Shown: piece after piece, positions 34,512 to 43,494 of the stretch
Position numbering within the stretch: position 1 is the stretch's first letter
How the letters are laid out: each line of letters begins with the position of its first letter
Origin: Pseudomonadota bacterium
Lineage (GTDB): Bacteria; Pseudomonadota; Alphaproteobacteria; Rhodospirillales; Magnetospirillaceae
Length of the DNA stretch: 49,291 nt
Direction: 5' to 3'
NCBI GenBank assembly: GCA_023426365.1
Contig: JAFAAW010000029.1
Span: 1-49,291, forward strand
Program-made: the position numbers and the translations under genes
Notes under the pieces: generated by a model
The model's database searches: none
What the model saw: only the letters and a program-made list of their open reading frames with translations
What the model was told of the DNA's origin: nothing

Positions 34512-35147
34512 ATGCACGGACCCGATCCCCGCGATCCCCATCCCCTGAAGGCGTTTCCCCGGGTGGGGTTCCTCAGGAACTTCATCACCCGCCCCAACAT
34601 CGTGGTGGGCGACTACACCTATTATGACGATCCCGCCGGTCCCGAGCGGTTCGAGACCGAGAACGTCCTGTACCATTACGATTTCACCGGCGACCGGCTG
34701 GTGATCGGGCGCTTCTGTGCCATCGCCACCGGCGCCCGCTTCCTGATGAACGGCGGCAACCATGCCACCGCCGGCTTTTCCACCTATCCCTTCCTGATCT
34801 TCGGCCAGGGGTGGGAGCGCGTGGTGCCGGACTTCCCCAACCGGGGCGACACCGTGGTGGGCAACGACGTGTGGATCGGGTACGGCGCGACAATCATGCC
34901 CGGCGTGACCATCGGCGACGGCGCCATCGTCGCGGCGCAAGCGGTGGTGGCCGCCGACGTGCGTCCCTATGCCGTGGTCGCCGGCAACCCCGCGCGCGAG
35001 GTCAAGCGCCGCTTCGACGATGCGGGGATCGACGAATTGCTGCGCATCCGCTGGTGGGACTGGCCGGCCGAACGCATCACCCGCCATCTGGAGGCCATCC
35101 TGGGCGCCGACCTTGACGCCCTGCGCAAGGCGGCCGCACAGGACTGA
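34512..35147 (+). CDS. hexapeptide-repeat acetyltransferase, CatB/Vat type
   Basis: A 211-residue left-handed beta-helix acyltransferase of the xenobiotic type (CatB-related chloramphenicol or streptogramin acetyltransferases; many members have other acceptors). Hexapeptide rungs are visible in VIGRFCAIATGARFLMNG and VWIGYGATIMPGVTIGDG. The catalytic His is in NGGNHATAGF near residue 81. The late GNPAREVKRRF is typical of the family. ATG 34512 is preceded by GAGG. The substrate is unknown; resistance cannot be concluded from sequence alone. Confidence 0.88.
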   Translation: MHGPDPRDPHPLKAFPRVGFLRNFITRPNIVVGDYTYYDDPAGPERFETENVLYHYDFTGDRLVIGRFCAIATGARFLMNGGNHATAGFSTYPFLIFGQGWERVVPDFPNRGDTVVGNDVWIGYGATIMPGVTIGDGAIVAAQAVVAADVRPYAVVAGNPAREVKRRFDDAGIDELLRIRWWDWPAERITRHLEAILGADLDALRKAAAQD

Positions 35148-35155
35148 GCGGCCGC

Positions 35156-35671
35156 CTAATCCAGGTCGAACGGCCGCACGAAGCCGGTCAGGCGGCAACA
35201 GCCGTCCTCCAGCGCGCTCCAATGGTCGATATCGGCTTCCAGCACGGCCAGGGTGCCGGTGGGGTATTTCTCCGCCAGCCGGGCCAGCGGCCTGGCCTCG
35301 CCATGGCCGCCCGACAGCGCCGTGGCCAGCCGCTCAAGGCCGGGATTGTGGCCGATCATCAGCACGCTGGCCAATTGGTCGTCCAGCCGCCGCAGCCGCT
35401 CCAGCAGATCGTGCCTGGCGGCCTCGTACAGCGCCGCCTCGAAGCTGACGGGCACGCCCTCCAGCCCCGCGCTCAGGATGTCATAGGTTTCGCGGGTACG
35501 CCGGGCCGCCGAACACAGGATGAATGACGGGCGGATATTCGACCGCCGGATGTGGGCGGCCAGGGCACGGGCGTTTCGTCGGCCACGATTGTTCAGCGGT
35601 CGGTCGAAGTCGTCCGCCGCCGGGTCGTCCCAACTGGACTTGGCGTGCCGGAGCAGGAAAATCTGTCGCAT
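35156..35671 (-). CDS. SixA-like histidine phosphatase
   Basis: A 171-residue phosphoglycerate-mutase-fold phosphatase. The RHG-type motif is LLRHAKS, with Arg8 and catalytic His9. Arg-Thr-Arg follows (ARRTRET near 56-62), and the second His is in MIGHNPGLE. SixA dephosphorylates histidine phosphotransfer proteins in E. coli; this homologue's partner is unknown. ATG 35671 has AGGA upstream, and ATG 35692 is an alternative. It is divergent from ppk, and the ppk promoter overlaps its leader region. Confidence 0.88.
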   Translation of the reverse strand: MRQIFLLRHAKSSWDDPAADDFDRPLNNRGRRNARALAAHIRRSNIRPSFILCSAARRTRETYDILSAGLEGVPVSFEAALYEAARHDLLERLRRLDDQLASVLMIGHNPGLERLATALSGGHGEARPLARLAEKYPTGTLAVLEADIDHWSALEDGCCRLTGFVRPFDLD

Positions 35672-35690
35672 TTCCGTAATCCTCGCGGCC

Positions 35691-35719
35691 ATGACACGGC
35701 CTGTTCGAGCATATATAAA
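35691..35719 (+). promoter_or_regulatory. sigma-70-type promoter of ppk
   Basis: A -35 ATGACA (35691-35696; 5 of 6) is followed by a 17-bp spacer and -10 TATAAA (35714-35719; 5 of 6). It predicts a start near 35726 and a 36-base leader to ppk GTG 35762. The -35 lies within the region upstream of the sixA-like gene. Confidence 0.65.
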
Positions 35720-35761
35720 GGTGGATAGCGACGCTAGCGCACCCCATTCGGAGAAGAATCC

Positions 35762-37909
35762 GTGACAACTCAGCTGCCCGTCGAAGCCCCCGCCATTGAC
35801 ATCGAGTCCAAGGACCGCTTCATCAATCGCGAGTTGTCGTGGCTTGCTTTCAATCTGCGGGTCATCGAGGAGGCGTTCAATCCGCGCCATCCGTTGCTGG
35901 AGCGCCTGCGCTTCCTGTCCATTTCCGCGTCCAACCTGGACGAATTCTACATGGTGCGCGTCGCCGGCCTGAAGGGGCAGGTGGATGCCGGCGTCATGAC
36001 CACCTCCGAGGACGGCCTGACCCCGGCCCAGCAATTGGCCGCCATCAACCGCGAGGCGGGCGAGCTGCTGGTGGCGCAGAAGCGGTGCTGGGCCGAGCTG
36101 AAGGTGGAGCTGCGCGGGGCGGGCATCGCCGTCATCGACGCCGAGGAACTGACCAAGGCCGACATGAAGTGGCTGGAAACCCGCTTCATGGAACACGTGT
36201 TCCCGGTGCTGACGCCGCTGGCCATCGATCCGGCCCACCCGTTCCCGTTCATTCCCAATGCGGGCATCGCGCTGGTGCTGCACCTGTTCCGCCTGGATGA
36301 CGGCGAGGTGCTGCGCGCCCTGGTGCCGCTGCCGCAGCAGATCGAGCGGTTCATCCGTCTGCCCGGCGAGGCCATCCGCTTCGTGCCGCTGGAAAACCTG
36401 GTGCTTTTGTTCCTGGACAAGCTGTTCCCCGGCTTCCGCATGGAAGGGCACGGCATGTTCCGCGTCATCCGCGATTCCGAGATGGACATCGACGAGGAAG
36501 CGGAGGATCTGGTGCGGGTGTTCGAATCCGCGCTCAAGCGCCGCCGCCGCGGTCACGTCATCCGCCTGACCTTCAACAGCGGCATTCCCGAGGAACTGAA
36601 GAAGCTGGTGATCGCCGAAATGCACGTGGCCGAAAGCGACGTGTACGAGTTCGACGCCTCCATCGGGCTGGTGGACACCAAGCAGATCATCACCGACGAA
36701 CGCCCCGACCTGCTGTTCCCGCCCTATAACGCCCGTTTCCCCGAACGCGTGCGCGACTTCGGCGGCGATTGCTTTGCCGCCATCCGCAAGAAGGACATCG
36801 TGGTCCACCACCCGTTCGAAAGCTTCGACGTGGTGGTCCAGTTCATCCGCCAGGCGGCGCGCGATCCCAACGTGGTGGCCATCAAGCAGACGCTGTACCG
36901 CACTTCCAAGGACAGCCCCATCGTCAAGGCGCTGGTCGAGGCGGCCGAGGCCGGCAAGTCGGTGACCGCCATGGTGGAACTGAAGGCCCGCTTCGACGAG
37001 GAGGCCAACATCCGCTGGGCGCGCGACCTGGAGGCCGCCGGCGCCCAGGTGGTGTTCGGCTTCATGGAGCTGAAGACCCACGCCAAGATCAGCCTGGTGG
37101 TCCGGCGCGAGGGCGGCGGCCTGGTGTCCTATGTCCATTTCGGCACCGGCAACTACCACCCCATCACCGCCAAGGTTTATACCGATCTCAGCTTCTTCAC
37201 CTGCGACCCCGAACTGACGCGGGATGCGGCCAAGGCGTTCAACTACATGACCGGCTATGCCACGCCCGAGCAGATGGAAAAGCTGGCGATCGCGCCCCTG
37301 GCTCTCAAGAAACGCCTGCTGGCCCATATCGAGGCCGAAACCGAGAACGCCAAGGAGGGCAAGCCGGCCGCCATCTGGGCCAAGATGAATTCGCTGGTGG
37401 ACCCCAAGCTGATCGACGCGCTGTACCGCGCATCCCAAACCGGGGTGCAGATCGATCTGGTGATCCGCGGCATCTGCTGCCTGCGGCCCGGCGTGCCGGG
37501 GCTGTCGGACAACATCCGGGTCAAGTCCATCGTCGGCCGCTTCCTGGAACATTCCCGCGTGGTGGTGTTCGGCAATGGGGCGCGGCTGCCGTCGCGCCAG
37601 GCCAAGGTGTTCATCTCCTCGGCCGACTGGATGCAGCGCAACATGGACTGGCGCGTGGAAACTCTGGTCCCCATCGAGAACCCGACCGTGCACCGCCAGA
37701 TTCTGGAACAGATCATGGTGGCCAACCTCAAGGACAACGAACAAAGCTGGAGCCTTGGCCCCGACGGCACCTACACCCGAATGGCGCCGGCCGAAGGCGG
37801 CTTCAATGCCCATACCTACTTCATGACCAATCCAAGCCTGTCGGGCCGGGGCAGCGCGCTGGAAAAGGGCGGCCGCAAGCCCAAGCTGGTGCTGGGCAAG
37901 GATTTCTGA
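35762..37909 (+). CDS. ppk: polyphosphate kinase 1
   Basis: A 715-residue enzyme that reversibly polymerises the ATP gamma-phosphate into polyphosphate. Domains follow the PPK1 order: N-terminal helices, head, and two phospholipase D-like C domains. The autophosphorylated His is His440 in MELKTHAKISL, and the second conserved His is His597 in FLEHSRVVVF, with ISSADWMQRN downstream. The start is GTG 35762 with GGAGAAG upstream. It lies five bases before ppx, so synthesis and breakdown of polyphosphate are cotranscribed. Length and motifs are full. Confidence 0.97.
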   Translation: MTTQLPVEAPAIDIESKDRFINRELSWLAFNLRVIEEAFNPRHPLLERLRFLSISASNLDEFYMVRVAGLKGQVDAGVMTTSEDGLTPAQQLAAINREAGELLVAQKRCWAELKVELRGAGIAVIDAEELTKADMKWLETRFMEHVFPVLTPLAIDPAHPFPFIPNAGIALVLHLFRLDDGEVLRALVPLPQQIERFIRLPGEAIRFVPLENLVLLFLDKLFPGFRMEGHGMFRVIRDSEMDIDEEAEDLVRVFESALKRRRRGHVIRLTFNSGIPEELKKLVIAEMHVAESDVYEFDASIGLVDTKQIITDERPDLLFPPYNARFPERVRDFGGDCFAAIRKKDIVVHHPFESFDVVVQFIRQAARDPNVVAIKQTLYRTSKDSPIVKALVEAAEAGKSVTAMVELKARFDEEANIRWARDLEAAGAQVVFGFMELKTHAKISLVVRREGGGLVSYVHFGTGNYHPITAKVYTDLSFFTCDPELTRDAAKAFNYMTGYATPEQMEKLAIAPLALKKRLLAHIEAETENAKEGKPAAIWAKMNSLVDPKLIDALYRASQTGVQIDLVIRGICCLRPGVPGLSDNIRVKSIVGRFLEHSRVVVFGNGARLPSRQAKVFISSADWMQRNMDWRVETLVPIENPTVHRQILEQIMVANLKDNEQSWSLGPDGTYTRMAPAEGGFNAHTYFMTNPSLSGRGSALEKGGRKPKLVLGKDF

Positions 37910-37913
37910 GCGC

Positions 37914-39398
37914 ATGAAGATCAAGCGTCACCTGGAACCGGTGGGGATCATCGATATCGGTTCCAACTCGATCCGTCTTTGCGTGTATGACGGCGCCACG
38001 CGCGTTCCGGTGCCGCTGTTCAACGAAAAGGCCGTGTGCGCCCTCGGCCAGGGGCTGGGCGCCACCGGCCGGCTCAATCCGGCCGGGGTGGCCCAGGCGG
38101 TCACCGTGGTCGGCCGGTTTGTGGCGCTGTCGCGCGCCATGCAGGTGGAGCGCCTGGACATCCTGGCCACGGCGGCGGTGCGCGACGCCTCGGACGGCGA
38201 GGATTTCGTGCGCGCCATCGAACAGGGCTACGGCGTCGAGGTGAAGGTGTTGTCCGGCGGGCAGGAAGCCAAGGCGGCGGCCATGGGCGTGCTGTGCGGC
38301 ACGCCCGACGCCGACGGCATCGTCGCCGATCTGGGTGGCGGCTCGCTGGAGCTGGTCACCGTCCAGGACGGCGATTTCGGCGAGCACGCGACCATGCCGC
38401 TGGGCGTGCTGCGGCTGGCCGAGGCATCGGGCGACGACAAGGCCAAGGCGGCCGAGATCGTCGAACGCCATCTCAAGGAGGTGCCCTGGCTCAAGCAGGG
38501 CAAGGGCCGCCACCTCTATGCGGTGGGCGGGGCGTGGCGCGCCATCGCCCGCATCTGTATCGCCCAGACCCACCATCCGCTGACCGTGCTGGACAATTTC
38601 GCGTTGGACACGCGCGAGGCGCTGCGGATCATCGAACTGGTGTCGTCGCAGTCCAAGAAGTCGCTGGAAAAAGTGCCGGGCGTGTCCAAGAAACGCGTGG
38701 CCACCCTGTCGCTGGCGGCCCTGACCCTGGACAAGGTCATCCGCGCCACCGCCCCCGACCAACTGGTGTTCTCCATCTACGGCATGCGCGAGGGCAATTT
38801 CTATCGCCGCCTGCCCGACAGGCTGCGCCAGGAGGATCCGCTGCTGTCGGTCTGCCGGCAGATGGCGCAGATGAATTCGCGCTTTCCCGAACACGGCGAC
38901 GAGCTGATGGCCTGGATGGCGCCGCTCTTCCCGGCCGAAACCAGGCATCAGGCCCGCCTGCGCCACGCCTGCTGCCTGGTCTCCGACATCTTCTGGAACG
39001 AACACCCCGATTACCGCGCCGAACAGGCGTTCCTGCGCATCCTGCGCCTGCCCTTCATGGGCGTCGCCCACCGCGACCGTGCCGCCATCGCCTATGTGAT
39101 CTTTCACCGCTATCAGGGGGCGGACGACACCCCGCACGCCCAGATGGCGCTGCAATTGCTGGACGACGCGCGCATCCAGCGCTGCCGGGTGATCGGGTCG
39201 GCGCTGCGGCTGGCCCATACCCTGTCGGGCGGCGCCCCCAACCTGCTGCGCGAAACCCGGCTGTACAGCGACGGCGGCGAACTGGTGCTGGAGGTGCCGG
39301 CCAAAAACCCCGCCTTCACCATCGAGAACGACCGCACCTTCGACCGTCTGGCCAAGGCGCTGGACTGCACCAACCTGGTGTTCCGCAAGGTGGAGTGA
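37914..39398 (+). CDS. ppx: exopolyphosphatase, Ppx/GppA family
   Basis: A 494-residue sugar-kinase/Hsp70-fold phosphatase that releases phosphate from polyphosphate ends, or hydrolyses pppGpp. The N-terminal phosphate loop is DIGSNSIRLCVYDG (about 17-30), and the second loop, DLGGGSLELV, is near 143-152. A C-terminal HD-like helical region follows. It starts 4 bp after the ppk stop. The gene product is more likely Ppx than GppA because of the ppk partner, though both activities may coexist. Confidence 0.93.
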   Translation: MKIKRHLEPVGIIDIGSNSIRLCVYDGATRVPVPLFNEKAVCALGQGLGATGRLNPAGVAQAVTVVGRFVALSRAMQVERLDILATAAVRDASDGEDFVRAIEQGYGVEVKVLSGGQEAKAAAMGVLCGTPDADGIVADLGGGSLELVTVQDGDFGEHATMPLGVLRLAEASGDDKAKAAEIVERHLKEVPWLKQGKGRHLYAVGGAWRAIARICIAQTHHPLTVLDNFALDTREALRIIELVSSQSKKSLEKVPGVSKKRVATLSLAALTLDKVIRATAPDQLVFSIYGMREGNFYRRLPDRLRQEDPLLSVCRQMAQMNSRFPEHGDELMAWMAPLFPAETRHQARLRHACCLVSDIFWNEHPDYRAEQAFLRILRLPFMGVAHRDRAAIAYVIFHRYQGADDTPHAQMALQLLDDARIQRCRVIGSALRLAHTLSGGAPNLLRETRLYSDGGELVLEVPAKNPAFTIENDRTFDRLAKALDCTNLVFRKVE

Positions 39399-39471
39399 CC
39401 CCTTCGGGCAATGGCGCGGGTGCGCGTGGAGTGCCACGTCTTCCCCGGCATTTCCCCCAAGGAGTCGCGTC

Positions 39472-40788
39472 ATGGCCGAAGCGTCCAGCCTGCCTCCATC
39501 CGGTGTCGTCGGCGCCGGTTCGTCGCCACCCTCCACCGGCAGCGCCTCGGGCGGCAGCACGTCGGGCGGCGTCACCTCGGGCGGGGCGACCGCCAGCGGG
39601 GGCGGCGCGGAAAGCGGGTCGGTGGGCAGCCCCGACATCTTCCCGTTCCCGCCGTTCGTCGAGCCGGTCGAGGTACGCGGCACCGCAGGTCCCGACGTGA
39701 TGATCGGCACCAATGCGGACGAGCACATGCTGGGCTTCCGCGGCGACGACATCCTGTTCGGCGGCGCCGGCAACGACGAGTTGGACGGCGGCATCGGCAA
39801 CGACCGGCTCGAGGGCGGTCCCGGCTTCGACAGCTATGACGGCGGCCCCGGCACCGATACCCTGGCGTTTTCCGTGGCCGACGGTCCGGCCGCGGTGGAT
39901 CTGTCCAGCCAGTCGGCTGTGGTCGGCGGCGTCTTCGAATTCGTCCAGAACGTGGAAAACGTCGCCGGTTCGGTGTTCGGTGACACCCTGTTGGGCGACG
40001 ACGACAACAACCGCCTGGTGGGCGGCGGCGGCCTCGACCTGCTGGGCGGGGGCTTGGGCGACGACGTGCTCGACGGCGGCCGCGACGGCGCCTATGCCAC
40101 CTGGGCCGGACAGGAAGGCGGGGTCAAGGTCGATCTGGCGGCGGGCACCGCCACCGAATGGGATGGCGGCCAGGACCGGCTGATCTCGATCATCGGCGCG
40201 GTGGGCAGCGATTTCGCCGACACCTTGCGCGGCGACGACCAGGCCAACCGGCTGGAGGGCGGCAAGGGCGACGATGTGCTGGCCGGGCAGGGCGGTGACG
40301 ACTGGCTGGTGGGCGGCGAGGGCGCCGACACCCTGCACGGCGGCGCCGGCATCGACACCGCCGATTATTCGGGCGGCGGCCCGGTGCGCGTCAGCCTGAC
40401 ATCGGGCGAGGCGGTGGACGAGGGCAAGGCCACCGACCGCCTCAGCGGCATCGAGAACGTGGTGGGATCGCTGTCGGCCGATCTGCTGATCGGCAACGCC
40501 GCCGCCAACCGGCTGACCGGCGGGGTGGGGGCCGATACCTTGCGAGGCGGCGACGGGGGCGACACGTTCGTGCTCACCGACCGGCTGGACTTCGGCGACC
40601 TGATCCGCGACTTCCAAAGCGGCAGCGACCGGATCGAACTGAACCGCGATGCGGTGGCCGGCGGCAGCGTCAGTTTCGACGACGCCAGCAACCATCTGCT
40701 GTGGCAGGGCGACGGCAGCGCCGATCCGGTGCTCATCGCCACCGTGCAGGGCGACGCGGTGGCGGCGGCCGATATCGTGCTGGTGTAA
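39472..40788 (+). CDS. RTX-type calcium-binding repeat protein
   Basis: A 438-residue protein with a Ser/Gly/Thr-rich N-terminal part (about residues 5-60) and then several blocks of hemolysin-type nonapeptide repeats of the GGxGxDxLxGG type (for example GGAGNDELDGG, GGKGDDVLAG, GGEGADTLHGGAG). These form calcium-filled parallel beta-rolls. The C-terminal FVLTDRLDFGDLIRDF is like the end of serralysin-type secreted proteins and probably holds the uncleaved type I secretion signal. No catalytic domain is seen. AAGGAG precedes ATG 39472. No type I exporter genes are adjacent. Confidence 0.85.
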   Translation: MAEASSLPPSGVVGAGSSPPSTGSASGGSTSGGVTSGGATASGGGAESGSVGSPDIFPFPPFVEPVEVRGTAGPDVMIGTNADEHMLGFRGDDILFGGAGNDELDGGIGNDRLEGGPGFDSYDGGPGTDTLAFSVADGPAAVDLSSQSAVVGGVFEFVQNVENVAGSVFGDTLLGDDDNNRLVGGGGLDLLGGGLGDDVLDGGRDGAYATWAGQEGGVKVDLAAGTATEWDGGQDRLISIIGAVGSDFADTLRGDDQANRLEGGKGDDVLAGQGGDDWLVGGEGADTLHGGAGIDTADYSGGGPVRVSLTSGEAVDEGKATDRLSGIENVVGSLSADLLIGNAAANRLTGGVGADTLRGGDGGDTFVLTDRLDFGDLIRDFQSGSDRIELNRDAVAGGSVSFDDASNHLLWQGDGSADPVLIATVQGDAVAAADIVLV

Positions 40789-40813
40789 GAAGGGCGCGCC
40801 CGCCCGGGCGGCC

Positions 40814-42061
40814 CTACTTGTCCGCCTTGAAGCTTTTCAGCACGAACTCGGCGATGCCGGGCAGCGGCGTGTCCTGGCCGATCTTGAACATCTTGGCGCG
40901 CTCGACGATGCGCGCCACGTATTCGGGGCGGCCGGGCACGCCGAAGGCGGTTTCGAACCGCTTTTCGCCCAGCGCGGCATGGGCGGTCATCAGGAAGACG
41001 GCCAATTGGTCGGTCCTGAGGCCCAGTTCGCCCACCAGCATCTTGCCGGTCAGGCCGTTGACCCCGCCCAGGATGGCGGTGATGCGCACGGTCTGTTCCG
41101 AATTGGGAATGGCTGCGCGCACCTGCGGGTCCAGCAGCGCCAGGGTAAAGGCGTTGGCCTTCAGGCGCTTGCCGTCGCCGCTCAGGATGTCGTCCAGGCG
41201 TGCGCGCTCGTCCTTGGCGGTGCGGTCGGCCTCGGTGGCAAGTTCCAGCCGTGCCATGCCGTCGCTGATCCGCTTTTCCGCGACCGTGATCGGGGTGGGC
41301 GCGCCGGTGGCCGGGCCGTCCACGCCGGCCAGGGCGCGGGCCTGGGTCAGGAAATCGGGCAGCGGCGACCCCGCCAGCTCCTGCTGTGCCGGCCCCACCA
41401 GCGGGGTGGGCGGCGGCGGGTTGTCGGGGTCGGCGCGCAGGCGGCGGATGTCCTCGGCGATGCGGTAATCCAGGATGCGCGGCCCCAGCCGCCGCACCGT
41501 GCCGGGCGACAACTGGCAGTATTCGGGGATCATGGGAAGCTGCCAGTCGTGCAGCAGGTATTCCTGGAACGCCTCGTACAGGGCGTCGGCGCGGGTCTTG
41601 GGGTGCTGATAGGCCAGTCCGTTGCGCGGCGCCGGCGCCAGCAGGCCGCGCAGGCGGTCCAGCAATCCCTTGCGCTGGGCGCGGTGCAGGGGGCGGGCGC
41701 GCAGGGCGCGCGGGCTGCCGTCCAGCTTGTGGCGGAAATGCCGCTTGGCCGCCGTGCGCACCACCATGGCGACGATCTGATCCAGGCTGCGGCCGCATTC
41801 CAGCAACGCCTCGGCGTCCTCGACCGGAACCTTGTGTTTGTTGACCAACAGGCCGCGAAAACGGTCGGGATGGGTGCGGAAGGCCAGGAAACAGCGGTGC
41901 AGCAAGTCGATGTCGTCCAGCAGCGCCTCAAGCCCGTTGCGGCGGGGCAGGCGGCGCACCTCGGGCACCAGTTCGCCCAGGGTCTCCATCACCGGCCCCT
42001 GCAAGGTGGCGTTGATCTTGCGGACTACGCTGTTATGGTCCTGCCGCTCCGGTGCCGGCAT
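40814..42061 (-). CDS. uncharacterised protein, tandem paralogue A
   Basis: A 415-residue protein of a family I do not recognise. No signal peptide or transmembrane helix is evident, so it is probably cytoplasmic. It shares a clear homologous core with its upstream neighbour, such as LDDIDLLHRCF here and LDDIGLLQRCF there, and VAMVVRTAAKRHFRHKL versus VAMIVRTAAKRYFRRKL. Pro-rich linkers are near 215-225 (DNPPPPTPL). The C-terminal half repeats the motif KDERARLDDILSGDGKRL, also found in the neighbour. ATG 42061 has GGGAAG upstream. It is the second gene of the pair, 95 bp after the first. Confidence 0.75.
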   Translation of the reverse strand: MPAPERQDHNSVVRKINATLQGPVMETLGELVPEVRRLPRRNGLEALLDDIDLLHRCFLAFRTHPDRFRGLLVNKHKVPVEDAEALLECGRSLDQIVAMVVRTAAKRHFRHKLDGSPRALRARPLHRAQRKGLLDRLRGLLAPAPRNGLAYQHPKTRADALYEAFQEYLLHDWQLPMIPEYCQLSPGTVRRLGPRILDYRIAEDIRRLRADPDNPPPPTPLVGPAQQELAGSPLPDFLTQARALAGVDGPATGAPTPITVAEKRISDGMARLELATEADRTAKDERARLDDILSGDGKRLKANAFTLALLDPQVRAAIPNSEQTVRITAILGGVNGLTGKMLVGELGLRTDQLAVFLMTAHAALGEKRFETAFGVPGRPEYVARIVERAKMFKIGQDTPLPGIAEFVLKSFKADK

Positions 42062-42156
42062 GCTGTTCTTCCCGATCTGGCGGCCCCACGTCAGAGGCGC
42101 ACCTTCGCATCAGGAACTATGCGCCGCGCATCTTACCGAAATCCTAAGAGGGCCGC

Positions 42157-43311
42157 CTAAGCGCTGGCCCGGCCGGCGCGGCCGCGGCCGAACAGCATGC
42201 GGACGAAGCCGGCGCATTCCGCCAGCGACGATCGCTGGCCGATACCGGCCAGCCGGGCCTTTTGCGTGATCCGCATGATCAGGTCGATCTCGCCCGGCAG
42301 GCCGAAGATGCGGCCGAACACTTCGGGTCCCACCGTCTCGTGGGCGACCAGCAGGATGACGGCCAGTTGATCGACCTTGAGCCCCAGTTCGGCCACCAGC
42401 AGCTTGGCCGGCATGCCGCCCACGCCGCGCAGGGTTTCCCCCAGGCGCAGGCCGGCCGTGCCGCCGTCCAGTTGGGCGCGCACGTCGGGGCGCAACAGGG
42501 CGGGACCGAACGCCTCGACCCGCAGGCGGCGGCCGTCCGGCGTCAGCACGTCGGCCAGCCGCGCGCGTTCGTCCTTGCGCCCGGCGCTGGCGGCGGCGGG
42601 TTCCGTCCCGGCCGCCGCCTCGGCCGCGATGTCGAACAGCTTGGCGGCCTCGGCCGGGTCGTCCACCACCCGGCGCAGTTCGGCCGGGTCGCGCAGTTCC
42701 AGCAGCTTGGGGCCCAGGGCGCGGGCAAGGCTGGGACTCATCTCGGCATAGGTGGGCACCAGCGGCACCTGCCATTCATGCAGCAGATGGGCCTTGATGG
42801 CGTCGTACAATTCGTCCGCCTTCGACCGCACCGGCCGGGCCGGCGGGATGGCGCGCGGCGGCGGCGGCGCCAGCACCGAGGTCAGCCGGTGCACCACCCC
42901 CTTGGCGGGGATCTGCTGGCGCAGGCGCTCCTCCAGCAGCGGATGGTGGCCCGCCGGTCCCAACTTGCGGCGGAAATAGCGCTTGGCGGCGGTGCGCACG
43001 ATCATGGCGACCACCTGTTCCAGCGTGCGGCCGCACGACAGAGGGGCGCGGTCGTCGGCGACGGGCCGTTGCTGGTCATCCACCAAAAGGGGATCAAAGC
43101 TGTCGCGTTCGGCGCGGAAGGCGGTGAAACACCGTTGCAGCAGGCCGATATCGTCCAATGTGCGCTCGTACGCCTTGCCCGGCGGCAGGCTGCGCAATTC
43201 GGGAACGAAGCGCGCCAGAATTTCCGCCACCGGCCCTTGCAGGGACTCGTTGACCCTGCGGACCGCCGTCCCCCCATCAACCCCGGGCATCCCGGATACC
43301 ATGCTCGACAT
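42157..43311 (-). CDS. uncharacterised protein, tandem paralogue B
   Basis: A 384-residue paralogue of the next gene downstream. Shared segments include NESLQGPV (NATLQGPV there), LDDIGLLQRCFTAFR, a Cys/Gly/Arg stretch CGRTLEQVVAMIVRTAAKR, and KDERARLADVLTPDGRRL. The Arg/Lys-rich cores might bind nucleic acid or phosphate, but no known domain is recognised. ATG 43311 follows a GGGGGG-rich leader; a second in-frame ATG lies three codons later. The duplicated pair is probably one operon, since the 95-bp gap shows no terminator. Confidence 0.72.
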   Translation of the reverse strand: MSSMVSGMPGVDGGTAVRRVNESLQGPVAEILARFVPELRSLPPGKAYERTLDDIGLLQRCFTAFRAERDSFDPLLVDDQQRPVADDRAPLSCGRTLEQVVAMIVRTAAKRYFRRKLGPAGHHPLLEERLRQQIPAKGVVHRLTSVLAPPPPRAIPPARPVRSKADELYDAIKAHLLHEWQVPLVPTYAEMSPSLARALGPKLLELRDPAELRRVVDDPAEAAKLFDIAAEAAAGTEPAAASAGRKDERARLADVLTPDGRRLRVEAFGPALLRPDVRAQLDGGTAGLRLGETLRGVGGMPAKLLVAELGLKVDQLAVILLVAHETVGPEVFGRIFGLPGEIDLIMRITQKARLAGIGQRSSLAECAGFVRMLFGRGRAGRASA

Positions 43312-43331
43312 CGCCTACGCCCCCCGCGCGG

Positions 43332-43400
43332 AATGCGGCTAATTTTAATCAAACTGCATGCAAATCTTTTATTTTCAATCTGTTATCGCGCGCACTCTAT
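43332..43400 (-). promoter_or_regulatory. AT-rich probable promoter region of the paralogue pair
   Basis: About 70 bp of unusually AT-rich sequence for this window, with A/T tracts such as AATTTTAATCAAA and TTTTATTTTC. It lies directly upstream of the 43311 start. I find no hexamer pair with correct spacing, so this may be an UP-like or curved element or a regulator-binding region. Confidence 0.35.
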
Positions 43401-43446
43401 ACCCGGGCGGTAATCATAGGCAACCCGCCGTTGGTAGGGGCGCAAT

Positions 43447-43476
43447 AAAAAACCCCCGTGCCGGTGGGCACGGGGG
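43447..43476 (-). terminator. terminator of map
   Basis: Ten-bp arms (CCCCCGTGCC at 43453-43462 and GGCACGGGGG at 43467-43476) enclose the four-base loop GGTG. On the minus strand the stem is followed by TTTTTTATT. It ends the sfsA-map transcript. Confidence 0.85.
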
Positions 43477-43494
43477 CAAACGATGCCGCGGCGG

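Noticed and set aside
34512..35147. Antibiotic resistance acetyltransferase
   Set aside because: The hexapeptide family has many acceptors and no resistance context is present, so only the fold class is claimed.
35672..37924. Minus-strand open frame fused to the SixA-like gene, antisense to ppk (922 codons in all)
   Set aside because: The part beyond 35671 is a high-GC shadow with His/Gly/Gln-rich composition and no domain; ppk is certain on the other strand.
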